A stretch of DNA of 64,000 bases from positions 124,001-188,000 of the forward strand of contig NZ_SRPE01000003.1 in NCBI RefSeq assembly GCF_004785645.1, given 5' to 3'. The notes below the pieces were generated by a model. It worked only from the letters and a program-made list of their open reading frames with translations. It had not been told where the DNA came from and did no database searches. The stretch is from Empedobacter tilapiae. Its GTDB lineage: Bacteria > Bacteroidota > Bacteroidia > Flavobacteriales > Weeksellaceae. This document shows, piece by piece, positions 1 through 8,798 of this stretch (its first letter is position 1; every line of letters starts with the position of its first letter). The translations under genes were made by a program, and so were the position numbers.

Positions 1-30
1 TCGCTTTAAGGTTTGTGTGGTATAAATATA

Positions 31-58
31 AAAATATTCCTGTCAATAGACAGGAATA
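31..58 (-). terminator. Terminator after methylmalonyl-CoA mutase
   Basis: A perfect 10-bp stem (35-44 with 49-58) closes a 4-nt AATA loop. On the minus strand it is followed by a T-rich tract, so it ends the mutase transcript. Confidence 0.8.
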
Positions 59-75
59 CTCATACTAAAATAGAT

Positions 76-2208
76 TTATTTATAAGATTTCAATAAATTC
101 TCTAAAATTTCGCAGGCACATTCAGCCAAGTTTGTCCCTGGACCAAAGATTGCATCTGCACCATTTTGATAAAGATAATCATAATCTTGACGCGGAATAA
201 CACCTCCGACTACGATATAAACATCATCTCTACCTAATTCTTTCAATTGTTTTACAACTTCCGGAACCAACGTTTTGTGTCCTGCAGCTAAAGAAGAAAT
301 TCCTAAAATATGAACATCATTCTCTACAGCTTGTTTCGCAACTTCTGCTGGCGTTTGGAACAATGGAGAAATATCCACATCAAATCCCATATCCGCAAAA
401 GAGGTTGCAACGACTTTCGCGCCACGATCGTGACCGTCTTGTCCCATTTTCGCCACCATAATACGAGGACGGCGTCCGTCTTCTTCTGCAAACTCGTCAG
501 CTAAATTACGAGCTTCCTCAAATTTATTCATTTTACCTGCTTCCATAGCATAAACTCCTTGAATTCCTCTTGTAATTGCTTTATGACGACCAAAAATCGC
601 TTCTAATGCATCAGAAATTTCACCTAACGTAACACGACGACGAGCTGCTTCGATAGATAATTCTAATAAATTTCCTTCGCCTGTTTCAGCAGCTTTTGTT
701 AATTGTGTTAAAATATCTTGTACAGCTTCGCTATTACGCTCCGCTTTAATTTGATTTAATCGATCAATTTGTTTTTGACGAACAGCTGTGTTGTCAACTT
801 CTAAAATTTCGAACTCTTGTTGTTCTAATTTCGAGCGGTAAGCATTTACACCTACAATCGCAACTTCACCAGAATCAATTTTGGCTTGTTTTTTTGCAGC
901 AGCTTCTTCAATACGCATTTTTGGAATTCCAGCTTCTATGGCTTGTGTCATTCCACCTAATTCACGAACTTCTTGAATGTATTCCCACGCTTGATTCGCC
1001 ATTTCATTTGTCAAAGATTCAATCATAAAACTTCCTCCAAAAGGATCAGCCGTTCTACAAATTTGAGTTTCCTCTTGTAAAATGATTTGTGTATTACGCG
1101 CAATACGAGCGGAGAAATCTGTTGGTAATGCAATTGCTTCGTCCAATGCATTGGTATGCAAAGATTGTGTTCCACCTAAAGCAGCAGCTAAGGCTTCGAT
1201 TGCTGTACGACCAATATTATTATAAGGTTCTTGCTCTGTTAAACTCCAACCAGAAGTCTGACAGTGCGTTCTCAACATTAATGATTTTTTATTTTGAGGC
1301 TCAAATTCTTGCATCAATTTTGCCCATAACATACGAGCAGCTCTCATTTTTGCAATTTCTTGAGGAAAATTCATTCCAATCGCCCAGAAAAATGATAAAC
1401 GAGGAGCGAAGTCATCAACTTTCAATCCTGCTTCCAAACCAGTTTTCACGTATTCATAACCATCTGCAAGAGTATAAGCCATTTCCAAAACAGGCGTAGC
1501 TCCAGCTTCTTGCATGTGATAACCTGAAATAGAAATAGAATTGAAACGAGGTATTTTTTGAGAAGTATATTCGAAAATATCTGCAATAATTTTCATCGAA
1601 GGAGTTGGCGGATAAATGTATGTATTACGCACCATGAACTCTTTCAAAATATCATTCTGAATTGTACCAGAAAGTTGTTCTTGTGAAACACCTTGCTCTT
1701 CTGCAGCTACAATGTAAAAAGCTAAAATAGGAAGAACAGCTCCGTTCATTGTCATTGAAACCGAAATTTTATCCAATGGAATTTCATTGAACAAAATCTT
1801 CATATCTTCTACAGAATCTATTGCAACTCCAGCTTTACCAACATCTCCTACAACGCGCTCATGGTCTGAATCGTAACCGCGGTGAGTAGCCAAATCAAAA
1901 GCAACAGAAAGTCCTTTCTGACCAGCAGCTAAATTTCTTTTGTAAAAAGCATTCGATTCTTCTGCAGTAGAAAAACCTGCATATTGGCGAATTGTCCAAG
2001 GTTGACGAACATACATTGTCGTATAAGGACCGCGTAAATATGGTGCAACTCCAGGTAGAAAGTTAATCTGTTTCAGATCTTTTACATCATCGTAATTGTA
2101 ATCACTTTTGACTTGTAAACTATCTAATTCAAATGACTCTATATGTGATGGATTAGAATTTAGATTTCGTTTAAATCTTAAATTCGAAAAATCTGTTTTG
2201 TGATTCAT
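76..2208 (-). CDS. scpA: Methylmalonyl-CoA mutase, large (catalytic) subunit
   Basis: This 710-residue protein has the usual length and architecture of the B12-dependent mutase that interconverts methylmalonyl-CoA and succinyl-CoA in the cytoplasm. The N-terminal half carries the TIM-barrel substrate-binding signature ([21 protein letters not shown], about residues 59-79). The C-terminal B12-binding domain has the DGHDRG motif, whose His is the lower cobalt ligand, near residue 600. The gene is monocistronic here: a plus-strand gene lies upstream, so the small subunit is not encoded next to it on that side, unlike the common mutA-mutB pair. The ATG lies five bases after a -7-like box (TATCTTAG), so the mRNA may be leaderless. 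The function is secure; the pathway direction (propionate use or production) cannot be read from the sequence. Confidence 0.96.
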   Translation of the reverse strand: MNHKTDFSNLRFKRNLNSNPSHIESFELDSLQVKSDYNYDDVKDLKQINFLPGVAPYLRGPYTTMYVRQPWTIRQYAGFSTAEESNAFYKRNLAAGQKGLSVAFDLATHRGYDSDHERVVGDVGKAGVAIDSVEDMKILFNEIPLDKISVSMTMNGAVLPILAFYIVAAEEQGVSQEQLSGTIQNDILKEFMVRNTYIYPPTPSMKIIADIFEYTSQKIPRFNSISISGYHMQEAGATPVLEMAYTLADGYEYVKTGLEAGLKVDDFAPRLSFFWAIGMNFPQEIAKMRAARMLWAKLMQEFEPQNKKSLMLRTHCQTSGWSLTEQEPYNNIGRTAIEALAAALGGTQSLHTNALDEAIALPTDFSARIARNTQIILQEETQICRTADPFGGSFMIESLTNEMANQAWEYIQEVRELGGMTQAIEAGIPKMRIEEAAAKKQAKIDSGEVAIVGVNAYRSKLEQQEFEILEVDNTAVRQKQIDRLNQIKAERNSEAVQDILTQLTKAAETGEGNLLELSIEAARRRVTLGEISDALEAIFGRHKAITRGIQGVYAMEAGKMNKFEEARNLADEFAEEDGRRPRIMVAKMGQDGHDRGAKVVATSFADMGFDVDISPLFQTPAEVAKQAVENDVHILGISSLAAGHKTLVPEVVKQLKELGRDDVYIVVGGVIPRQDYDYLYQNGADAIFGPGTNLAECACEILENLLKSYK

Positions 2209-2212
2209 CTTG

Positions 2213-2220
2213 CTAAGATA
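2213..2220 (-). promoter_or_regulatory. Putative -7 box of scpA (TATCTTAG)
   Basis: The box matches the Bacteroidota consensus TAnnTTTG at all but one defined position. Its last base lies five bases from the A of the scpA ATG, which would put transcription start at or beside the start codon. Confidence 0.5.
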
Positions 2221-2382
2221 AATAATAATCCATTATATTTTATAAAATTACCTTTTTTTGGAAGTTGTTTTTTTAAATTTTTTGTGAACAAATCATCAAA
2301 AAAAATATTAAGTATAGTTTTTGGTAAAATTATTGATTGTATTTGATTTTCAATATATTAAAAACGCACAAAAATAATTATT

Positions 2383-3426
2383 ATGAGATTAGAATTTAGT
2401 AACAAAAAGATTCCTGAGATTCTGAGTGAGTTTGAGGATAAAAATACCTTTCAATGGCAGAATGATATTTTTGATTTAATGAAAAAGATAGATGTAAAAG
2501 AAGGAACAGTGAATTTTCATTATTCAAGAGAAGATAATATTTATGTTTCTAATTTTGATCCTCGATTTGTGAATGAAACGTTCCGTTCATTAAATAATTT
2601 TTTAGGATTAAAAAAAGGAGATTCAACACTTTTAAATTCATCAGTTTTAGAAAATGAAGGAGAAATTTCTTTGGTTCAAGCTATAGAAGGAGGTTTTGAT
2701 TTATATTGTCATGAAGATTCAGATAAAGTTAAAATTCCATTGACAGATGAAGGACAAGATGAAATTGGTTACGCTTTAAATTATGCTTATTTAACAAAAA
2801 CACAGATTGAAAATTCTTTTGAGGACTTAGCACGAATAGAGAAAGTTGCAATTGAAAGTGATTATTTATCTGATGATTTGATAAACAAATTGAATGAGCA
2901 AACGAAAACAAGTTTTTACCAAGTATTTACTGCGAATGGATTCCCAATTGCTGTTAAGAAAATTGATGAAATAGAATATACAGTTTTAGATAAAATAGAA
3001 CTTTCCGAAGATGAAAAAGGTAATTTAGTTTTAAATTCTCCTTATGAAAAAGAGTCGTTAAATTTATATAGACAAGCTGTTGTTTCTGATGATCAACGAA
3101 AGTTTAGATGGATTTCAGGAAATGAATGTAAGTTAAATGGAAAAGATGTGGTGAATTTAGAATTGATTGAAGAAAAGCTAAAATCTTATATAGATTACAA
3201 TTATATTGTAATAGCCTTTCCGAAAAAAGAAAGTACAGATGATGTAATTTCTTTAGTCATTGAAAGTAGATTTGCAGAACATGTTGATATTCCAAAAAGT
3301 GAATTAGAACCTTATGAAGTTCCAGAACAAACATTTTTTATTGGAGATTTTCCGAAAAGTAATGACAAAGCTGCTATTAGAGCTGAACTGATTAGATTAT
3401 TGAAAGAAGCTAATAAAAATAATTAA
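2383..3426 (+). CDS. Conserved-looking hypothetical protein, 347 aa
   Basis: I do not recognise this family. The product is acidic, has no signal peptide or membrane segment, and should be cytoplasmic. It is rich in Glu, Asp and Lys, and its regular alternation of hydrophobic and charged residues suggests a folded globular protein. Codon use resembles that of its neighbours. The ATG follows an A-rich stretch with no Shine-Dalgarno site, as is normal in this phylum. It is transcribed alone, diverging from scpA across a 174-base AT-rich gap, and ends in a perfect 15-bp terminator shared with the convergent small gene downstream. No function is proposed. Confidence 0.8.
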   Translation: MRLEFSNKKIPEILSEFEDKNTFQWQNDIFDLMKKIDVKEGTVNFHYSREDNIYVSNFDPRFVNETFRSLNNFLGLKKGDSTLLNSSVLENEGEISLVQAIEGGFDLYCHEDSDKVKIPLTDEGQDEIGYALNYAYLTKTQIENSFEDLARIEKVAIESDYLSDDLINKLNEQTKTSFYQVFTANGFPIAVKKIDEIEYTVLDKIELSEDEKGNLVLNSPYEKESLNLYRQAVVSDDQRKFRWISGNECKLNGKDVVNLELIEEKLKSYIDYNYIVIAFPKKESTDDVISLVIESRFAEHVDIPKSELEPYEVPEQTFFIGDFPKSNDKAAIRAELIRLLKEANKNN

Positions 3427-3428
3427 TT

Positions 3429-3463
3429 AAAAAAGGGATACGACATCATCGTATCCCTTTTTT
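3429..3463. terminator. Bidirectional terminator, 15-bp stem
   Basis: Arms 3429-3443 and 3449-3463 are perfectly complementary around a CATCA loop. A6 on one side and T6 on the other let it stop transcription from both convergent genes. Confidence 0.9.
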
Positions 3464-3484
3464 AATTTAAGACCTAAACAATTT

Positions 3485-3754
3485 TTAATATTGAATATCA
3501 ATTAAAGATTTTATCGGAATCAAAACTCCATTCTTTATTTGTAAAAATTTTTCTGTAACCGACCAAACAGTTGTTTCAATTTTCTTTGGACCTTGATCTG
3601 TCTGAAATGTAATATATGCTTTCGATTTGAATTCGTTACCTAATCTTACAGCACCATTCAATTTACTCACTTCTACTGTTACCTCGTCTTTCGGTGCATC
3701 TAAAAATTTATAGTTTCTTACTTCTTCTTTTTCGATAAGTTCTGCTTTCATCAT
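3485..3754 (-). CDS. Hypothetical protein, 89 aa
   Basis: This is a small soluble protein with no recognised family. The sequence is mostly alternating hydrophobic and polar residues with several Lys/Glu-flanked strands (for example AYITFQ and IETTVW), compatible with a small beta-rich fold. There is no signal peptide, membrane segment or cysteine. The start could be either of two adjacent ATG codons (3754 or 3751). It diverges from era across a 221-base AT-rich gap in which I see only the era promoter, and it converges on the hypothetical gene at 2383. Confidence 0.65.
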   Translation of the reverse strand: MMKAELIEKEEVRNYKFLDAPKDEVTVEVSKLNGAVRLGNEFKSKAYITFQTDQGPKKIETTVWSVTEKFLQIKNGVLIPIKSLIDIQY

Positions 3755-3963
3755 TTTTTAAATTTTGGTTAATTTAATCTCCCATAACACATGTATGAAA
3801 TTAATCATATTTTTCAATAAACCATAACTTTCGTCATATTTTTTTGAACTTAATTAGAATAATTCAAAATACAGACCAAAATCAATTTTATGAAATTAAA
3901 ATTTCATTAGAATATTAATCTTTTCTTCAACATATTAATCTGAAATAATATTATATAAATCAC

Positions 3964-3971
3964 TAAATTTG
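3964..3971 (+). promoter_or_regulatory. -7 box of era (TAAATTTG), probably leaderless
   Basis: A perfect TAnnTTTG box whose final G lies five bases before the A of the era ATG. With the usual start distance for this promoter class, transcription would begin at or within a base or two of the start codon. Confidence 0.7.
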
Positions 3972-3975
3972 CAGA

Positions 3976-4863
3976 ATGTCAGACGAAAAGAAATTTAAAT
4001 CCGGTTTTGTAAACATCATAGGAAATCCAAATGTTGGAAAATCTACTTTGATGAATATGTTGATGAAAGAACGTTTGGTTATCGCAACACACAAAGCGCA
4101 AACTACGCGTCATCGTATCAAAGGTATTTTGACAGGAGAAGATTATCAGATTGTATTTTCGGATACGCCTGGTGTTTTGGACCCTGCTTATGAATTGCAA
4201 ACAAAAATGATGGATGCAGTAAATGAATCGTTGGTGGATGCAGATGTGATTCTTTACGTAGTAGAAATTGGAGAAAAACGATTGAAAAATGAACAAGTTT
4301 TCGAACGTCTGCAAAAAACATCTACACCAATTATTTTATTATTGAATAAAATTGATACAGCTACGCCAGATCGATTAAATGAAGCGGTAGAATATTGGCA
4401 TGAATTATTACCAAAAGCAGAGATTTTACCTATTTCGGCTAAAGAAAACGTGAATGTAGATTTATTAATTAATAAGATCAAAGCAATTATTCCAGAAGGT
4501 CCACAATATTATCCAGAAGATCAATTAACAGACCGTTCGGAGCGTTTTATTGTGAACGAAGTAATTCGCGAAAAGATTTTATTGAACTATCAAAAAGAAA
4601 TTCCTTATTCTGTTGAGGTAGTAACAGAACGTTTCAAAGAAGATTTAAATTTAATTTCTATCGAAGCTGAAATTTATGTTGAGCGTGATTCTCAGAAAGG
4701 AATTATTATTGGACATAAAGGAGAGTCTTTATCAAAAGTAGGAAAAGAAGCAAGAGAAGAATTAGAGAAATTTTTTGATAAAAAAGTATTCTTGAAACTT
4801 TTCGTGAAAGTTCGAAAAGATTGGAGAAGCAAAGAAAATGATTTGCGTCGTTTTGGTTATTAA
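3976..4863 (+). CDS. era: GTPase Era
   Basis: This 295-residue protein matches Era, the GTPase that binds the 3' end of 16S rRNA and assists 30S subunit assembly. The G1 loop GNPNVGKST lies at about residues 16-24, the G3 motif DTPG near 60-63, and the G4 motif NKID near 125. The C-terminal KH RNA-binding domain includes IIGHKGESLSKVG near residues 245-257. Length and domain order are standard. It is a single-gene unit with its own promoter and terminator. Because the -7 box ends only five bases from the ATG, the transcript probably lacks a 5' leader. Confidence 0.97.
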   Translation: MSDEKKFKSGFVNIIGNPNVGKSTLMNMLMKERLVIATHKAQTTRHRIKGILTGEDYQIVFSDTPGVLDPAYELQTKMMDAVNESLVDADVILYVVEIGEKRLKNEQVFERLQKTSTPIILLLNKIDTATPDRLNEAVEYWHELLPKAEILPISAKENVNVDLLINKIKAIIPEGPQYYPEDQLTDRSERFIVNEVIREKILLNYQKEIPYSVEVVTERFKEDLNLISIEAEIYVERDSQKGIIIGHKGESLSKVGKEAREELEKFFDKKVFLKLFVKVRKDWRSKENDLRRFGY

Positions 4864-4882
4864 AAACGGTTAAAAAATAGAT

Positions 4883-4909
4883 AAGTCTTGAGAAATCAAG
4901 ACTTTTTTT
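4883..4909 (+). terminator. Terminator of era
   Basis: A 9-bp stem (4883-4891 with 4896-4904) with a GAAA tetraloop is followed by a run of T. Confidence 0.9.
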
Positions 4910-4972
4910 GTGGTTTTACCTAAATTTTAGTTGTAAATTTATAGAACAAATCTATTCTAGAATTTAATTATT

Positions 4973-5761
4973 ATGGCTAAAATACTATTTCCAACCGATT
5001 TTTCGGAAACAGCGAACAATGCTTTTTTGTATGCGTTAAACCTTGCAAAAGTTCTTAAAACAGATATTAAGCTAGTTTCAGTACAATCTAATCTTAAAAA
5101 TTATCTTGAAGTAACAGAAGAAAACTTCGAAGATTATATCAATAAACTTAAAAATATTGCAAAAGAAAATAACCTTGAACATGTTAAAATAGAGAGTTCT
5201 TTGGTTGTTGGAGATTTATTGTTGATGATTTTGGATATTATCAACAAAGATGATATACAATACGTAGTGATGGGAACGAATGGACAAAATAGTTTAGGTA
5301 AAAAGTTTTTTGGTTCTAATACCGTAAATGTCATTAATAATTCTCCTGCCCCTGTATTGGTTGTACCAAATAATGTGAAATTTAAAGAAGAAAGAAATTT
5401 TGCTTACGCTACATTGTTCAATCAAAAAGAAGCAAAAGCTTTGGCGCAAATGGAAGAAGTGACAAAACGTTACGATAAATTGTTAAACATTGTGCATGTT
5501 GATGATAAATCGATTACTCCACAAATGTTAAGCGTGAAAAAAGAATGGGAAGAAGAATATCCTGAAGCGATGATTACGATTGAGCCAAATAAAGATGTAG
5601 AAGGTGGATTAATCAATTATTGTACAAAAAATAACATTGATGTTTTAGGTGTTGTTCACCGTGAATTATCGTCTTTCGAAAGGTTGTTTACAATTAATCA
5701 TAGCCAACGATTATTATCAAGCGCAAATGTTGCGTTATTGGTTTTTCAGGAAAGTAAATAA
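4973..5761 (+). CDS. Universal stress protein, tandem UspA domains
   Basis: The 262-residue product has the size of two fused Usp domains. The first domain starts MAKILFPTDFSE and ends with a complete nucleotide-binding motif of the G2xG9xG(S/T) type (GTNGQNSLGKKFFGSNT, about residues 101-117), so this half probably binds ATP. The second half (from about residue 140) keeps the fold but its glycine motif is eroded, as is common in tandem Usp proteins. It is a cytoplasmic stress-response protein whose specific role cannot be read. It is transcribed alone and ends in a palindromic terminator. Confidence 0.9.
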   Translation: MAKILFPTDFSETANNAFLYALNLAKVLKTDIKLVSVQSNLKNYLEVTEENFEDYINKLKNIAKENNLEHVKIESSLVVGDLLLMILDIINKDDIQYVVMGTNGQNSLGKKFFGSNTVNVINNSPAPVLVVPNNVKFKEERNFAYATLFNQKEAKALAQMEEVTKRYDKLLNIVHVDDKSITPQMLSVKKEWEEEYPEAMITIEPNKDVEGGLINYCTKNNIDVLGVVHRELSSFERLFTINHSQRLLSSANVALLVFQESK

Positions 5762-5781
5762 ATTAAAAACGTAAAAATTTG

Positions 5782-5804
5782 AGCGGAGAATTCTCCGCTT
5801 TTTT
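5782..5804 (+). terminator. Terminator of the universal stress gene
   Basis: A 7-bp GC-rich stem (5782-5788 with 5793-5799) with an AATT loop, followed by five T. Confidence 0.85.
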
Positions 5805-5845
5805 GATTGGCTAAATTTTTGCAACAAATTTTTCAAAATACTTTT

Positions 5846-7090
5846 ATGACGGAACTTCAGAAAATACAAAACCTCAAAAAACACAAAGCAATTGCAACAG
5901 GATTATTCATTTTGATGGCTTTTATTTACTTTTTGATGGTTTATCTAAGTCAATATTTGCCTGCTAAATGGATTGGGTATGTGGAAGCATTTGCAGAAGC
6001 TGCAATGGTTGGTGCGCTTGCCGATTGGTTTGCGGTTACGGCTTTGTTTAAATATCCGCTTGGACTTAAAATTCCGCATACAAATCTGATCGAAAATAGT
6101 AAAAATGCGATTGGTGATAATTTGGGACAGTTTGTAACTGAGAATTTTTTGACACCATCTACAATTCGTCCATACATAGAGAAACTAGAAGTTGTAAAAT
6201 ATGCAGCAGATTGGTTAAATAAATCTGCAAATCAAGAAATGTTGCAAGAAGAATTAATTAATTTTTCGAAGAAAATTGTCAAAGATTTAGATGATAAAGA
6301 TGTCGCTGATTTTGTAACCTTGAAAGGTGATGAGATTTTAAAACAATTTGATTTACCTGAATTAGTTTCATCAAGTTTAGAATATATTTTAGAAAAGGAA
6401 AAACACGACGAAATTTTAGAAGCAATTATTCCAAAAGCGAAAGAGTATATCTTAGAAAGTGATTTGATTATTAAAGATAAATTAAACGAAAAACATCCTG
6501 TGATTTCATTTTTTGCTGGTAAAAAAATATCGAAAGGAGTAGTGGAAGGTGTGGTGAGTTTTTTGGATGAGGTTGAAGAGGACAAAGAGCATCCAATTCG
6601 TCATAACATCGAAAGAATTATCCGAGAAAACATTCAGAATATAAAAGAATCTTCCGATTGGAAATTTAGGTTAGAATCGCTTCGAGATGATTTTATTACA
6701 AAAGAACGATTGAATGATTATGCTTTGGATTTGTGGTTGACGATTAAACAAAATTTGACCGAAAGTTTTGATGACGAAAATTCAGCTATGCAAGTTTACA
6801 TCAAAAAAAATATTAAAAAATTGGCTGAAAATTTGACTGATAATCAAGAAATTATTGATAAAATTAATGGTTGGGTGCGTCATTTTATTTACCGTATGAT
6901 TTTACGAAATGTCAAAGAAGTGGAAAGTTTGATTAGTAATACAGTTGATAAATGGGAAGGAAAAGAATTGAGCGAAAAGCTAGAATTGGAAGTTGGAAAA
7001 GATTTACAATTTATTCGGATTAACGGAACGTTGGTTGGAGGACTTGTTGGTTTAGTTATTTACACGATTACGCAAATGGTTTTTCATTAA
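5846..7090 (+). CDS. DUF445 family membrane protein
   Basis: This 414-residue protein belongs to the DUF445 (YjiN/YheB-like) family of unknown function. Two hydrophobic segments lie near the N-terminus (about residues 17-38 and 48-70, the latter carrying the family's conserved ALADWFAVTALF). A long charged, helical middle region follows, and the last ~25 residues form a glycine-rich membrane segment. I chose the ATG at 5846 rather than the in-frame TTG at 5807, because the TTG sits directly behind the upstream terminator and leaves no room for a promoter. Confidence 0.85.
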   Translation: MTELQKIQNLKKHKAIATGLFILMAFIYFLMVYLSQYLPAKWIGYVEAFAEAAMVGALADWFAVTALFKYPLGLKIPHTNLIENSKNAIGDNLGQFVTENFLTPSTIRPYIEKLEVVKYAADWLNKSANQEMLQEELINFSKKIVKDLDDKDVADFVTLKGDEILKQFDLPELVSSSLEYILEKEKHDEILEAIIPKAKEYILESDLIIKDKLNEKHPVISFFAGKKISKGVVEGVVSFLDEVEEDKEHPIRHNIERIIRENIQNIKESSDWKFRLESLRDDFITKERLNDYALDLWLTIKQNLTESFDDENSAMQVYIKKNIKKLAENLTDNQEIIDKINGWVRHFIYRMILRNVKEVESLISNTVDKWEGKELSEKLELEVGKDLQFIRINGTLVGGLVGLVIYTITQMVFH

Positions 7091-7105
7091 ACGAACTGAA
7101 TCAAA

Positions 7106-7141
7106 AAATACTTAAATCAATTTAAATTGATTTAAGTATTT
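7106..7141. terminator. Bidirectional terminator, 36-bp perfect palindrome
   Basis: Bases 7106-7123 and 7124-7141 are exact reverse complements. The palindrome lies between two convergent genes and starts and ends with A3/T3 runs, so it can work in both directions. Confidence 0.8.
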
Positions 7142-7150
7142 AGAATATTA

Positions 7151-8380
7151 TTAAATTGATTTAATTTCGAATCCTAATTGTTTCCAATCTTCCCAAAATG
7201 TTGGATAAGATTTTTCTACAACCATTTCATTTTCAATTCGAATTGAGTGAATTTGTGCTAATGGAGCCATACACATAGCCATTCTGTGGTCGTTATAAGT
7301 TGCTAAAGTAGGTATTTTTTGAAAATCATGATAACCATCAATCATTAAAGAATCGTTTGTGATTATAACAATTGCTCCAAATTTTTCCAATTCATTTTTA
7401 AGTGCAACTAAACGATCCGTTTCTTTAATTTTCAACGTTTCCAAACCAGTTAAATTACATTTCATTTTTAATCCGACACAAGTTGCAGCAATTGTTTGTG
7501 CAATATCAGGAGTATTGATTAAATTCAATTCGACGAAAGGTTTTGGAATAAAATTCTCATCATTTTTCAACTTTAAGATACCATTCTCGAAACTTGAGGT
7601 TACACCGAAGTTATCTGCATAAATATGTTGTAAAGATGAATCGCCTTGTAAAGAATCTTCGAAATAAGTAGAAATTTTAATTTGAGAATTCTTTGATAAA
7701 GCAATCAAACTATAATAATATGAAGCTGAACTCCAATCCGATTCTACTTGTAAAGTTTGTACTTTAATATTTTCTGTAAAAGGAATTTGAATTGTGTTTC
7801 CTTCAAACTTAGCTTCGATTCCTACTTTATTCAGCAACTGAATTGTCATTTGAATATAAGGAACAGAAATAATTTTTCCATCAAGATTTATCGTTAACCC
7901 ATTTTTTAATTTTGTTCCAATTAAACACAAGGCTGTGATATATTGAGAACTGATATTAGATGGAATAGTGATTGATTTCTTGTTTAATTTTTTTCCAAAA
8001 ATAGACAAAGGTGGATAGCCTTCATTTTCTTGATATGAAATTTCTGCACCCAATTCATTTAATGCATCTACTAAGACTTTGATTGGGCGTTGTTTCATTC
8101 TCTCAGAACCTGTTAATGTAACTTTTTTTCCTTCTTGAATAGAAAAATAAGCAGTCAAAAATCGCATTGCAGTTCCTGCATGATGAATATCGATTAAGTC
8201 TGTTTTGTTTGCTAAAGCTTTCTGCATTAATTGAGAATCTTCTGAATTTGAAACATTTTCTAATTTCAAAACATTCTCAAATAATTGATTTAATAATAAC
8301 AAACGATTGCTTTCGCTTTTAGATCCTGTGATGGCTAATTGATTATTTATCGGAGATTTTAGAGCAGAAATTTCAATCAT
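7151..8380 (-). CDS. aroA: 3-phosphoshikimate 1-carboxyvinyltransferase (EPSP synthase)
   Basis: This enzyme joins shikimate-3-phosphate and phosphoenolpyruvate in the chorismate pathway. The 409-residue sequence shows the substrate-binding motifs SKSESNR (residues ~19-25), GTAMRFL (~67-73), ERMKQRP (~91-97), the KETDR helix (~318-322) and NDHRMAM (~363-369). The first motif is normally SKS/SKSISNR, and the family's GNAGT is shortened to HAGT, as in many Bacteroidota forms. It starts two bases after the MazG-like gene and is surely co-transcribed with it. The downstream palindrome ends the operon. It supplies chorismate for the Phe/Tyr block a few kilobases away. Confidence 0.95.
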   Translation of the reverse strand: MIEISALKSPINNQLAITGSKSESNRLLLLNQLFENVLKLENVSNSEDSQLMQKALANKTDLIDIHHAGTAMRFLTAYFSIQEGKKVTLTGSERMKQRPIKVLVDALNELGAEISYQENEGYPPLSIFGKKLNKKSITIPSNISSQYITALCLIGTKLKNGLTINLDGKIISVPYIQMTIQLLNKVGIEAKFEGNTIQIPFTENIKVQTLQVESDWSSASYYYSLIALSKNSQIKISTYFEDSLQGDSSLQHIYADNFGVTSSFENGILKLKNDENFIPKPFVELNLINTPDIAQTIAATCVGLKMKCNLTGLETLKIKETDRLVALKNELEKFGAIVIITNDSLMIDGYHDFQKIPTLATYNDHRMAMCMAPLAQIHSIRIENEMVVEKSYPTFWEDWKQLGFEIKSI

Positions 8381-8382
8381 AC

Positions 8383-8709
8383 TTACTTTAATTTATCGTT
8401 ATTTTGATGACGATCATGATCACGTTTTGTTTTGTAATCTAATTTTTTATAGAAAGCAGATTCTAAATCAACACCTGTTTGGTTTGCTAAGCAAAGAGCT
8501 ACAAAAATAACATCAGCTAATTCTTCTCCTAGATCTTTGTTTTTATCAGATTCTTTTTCAGATTGTTCTCCGTAACGACGAGCGATTATACGTGCAACTT
8601 CTCCAACTTCTTCAGTTAGCTGTGCCATATTTGTTAATTCATTAAAATAACGAACGCCATGTTCTTTGATCCAATTATCAACGTCTAATTGTGCTTGTTT
8701 AAGGCTCAT
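8383..8709 (-). CDS. MazG-like nucleotide pyrophosphohydrolase
   Basis: This 108-residue all-alpha protein of the MazG/RS21-C6 group should hydrolyse NTPs or dNTPs to monophosphates and pyrophosphate. The metal-binding pattern EExxE...ExxD is visible as EEVGE (about residues 29-33) and EELADV (about 62-67). It is the single-domain form, about half the size of E. coli MazG. It heads a two-gene operon with aroA, which follows after two bases; the pairing does not by itself indicate a link to aromatic biosynthesis. A TATTTTTG box lies 30 bases upstream. Confidence 0.85.
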   Translation of the reverse strand: MSLKQAQLDVDNWIKEHGVRYFNELTNMAQLTEEVGEVARIIARRYGEQSEKESDKNKDLGEELADVIFVALCLANQTGVDLESAFYKKLDYKTKRDHDRHQNNDKLK

Positions 8710-8738
8710 TTTATTTAAAATTTTAAAAGATAAAGGTA

Positions 8739-8746
8739 CAAAAATA
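8739..8746 (-). promoter_or_regulatory. -7 box of mazG-aroA (TATTTTTG)
   Basis: An exact TAnnTTTG match on the minus strand. It directly follows the hairpin that ends the upstream DUF3857 operon. Confidence 0.6.
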
Positions 8747-8747
8747 A

Positions 8748-8776
8748 AAAGCCAACTCGTTTTTGAAGTTGGCTTT
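8748..8776 (-). terminator. Terminator of the dtd-DUF3857 operon
   Basis: A 10-bp stem (8748-8757 with 8767-8776) whose minus-strand 3' side runs into a T-rich tract. Confidence 0.85.
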
Positions 8777-8798
8777 ATTGTGATAATGGAATGTTTTT

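Noticed and set aside
1089-1499. 136-codon plus-strand frame inside scpA
   Set aside because: It is antisense to the mutase and has the Leu/Gln/Tyr-rich composition of a reverse-frame translation. No independent signals are seen.
7106-7141. 36-bp palindrome considered as a protein operator or recombination site
   Set aside because: It lies between two convergent stop codons and has the A/T run ends of a bidirectional terminator. No promoter is near.
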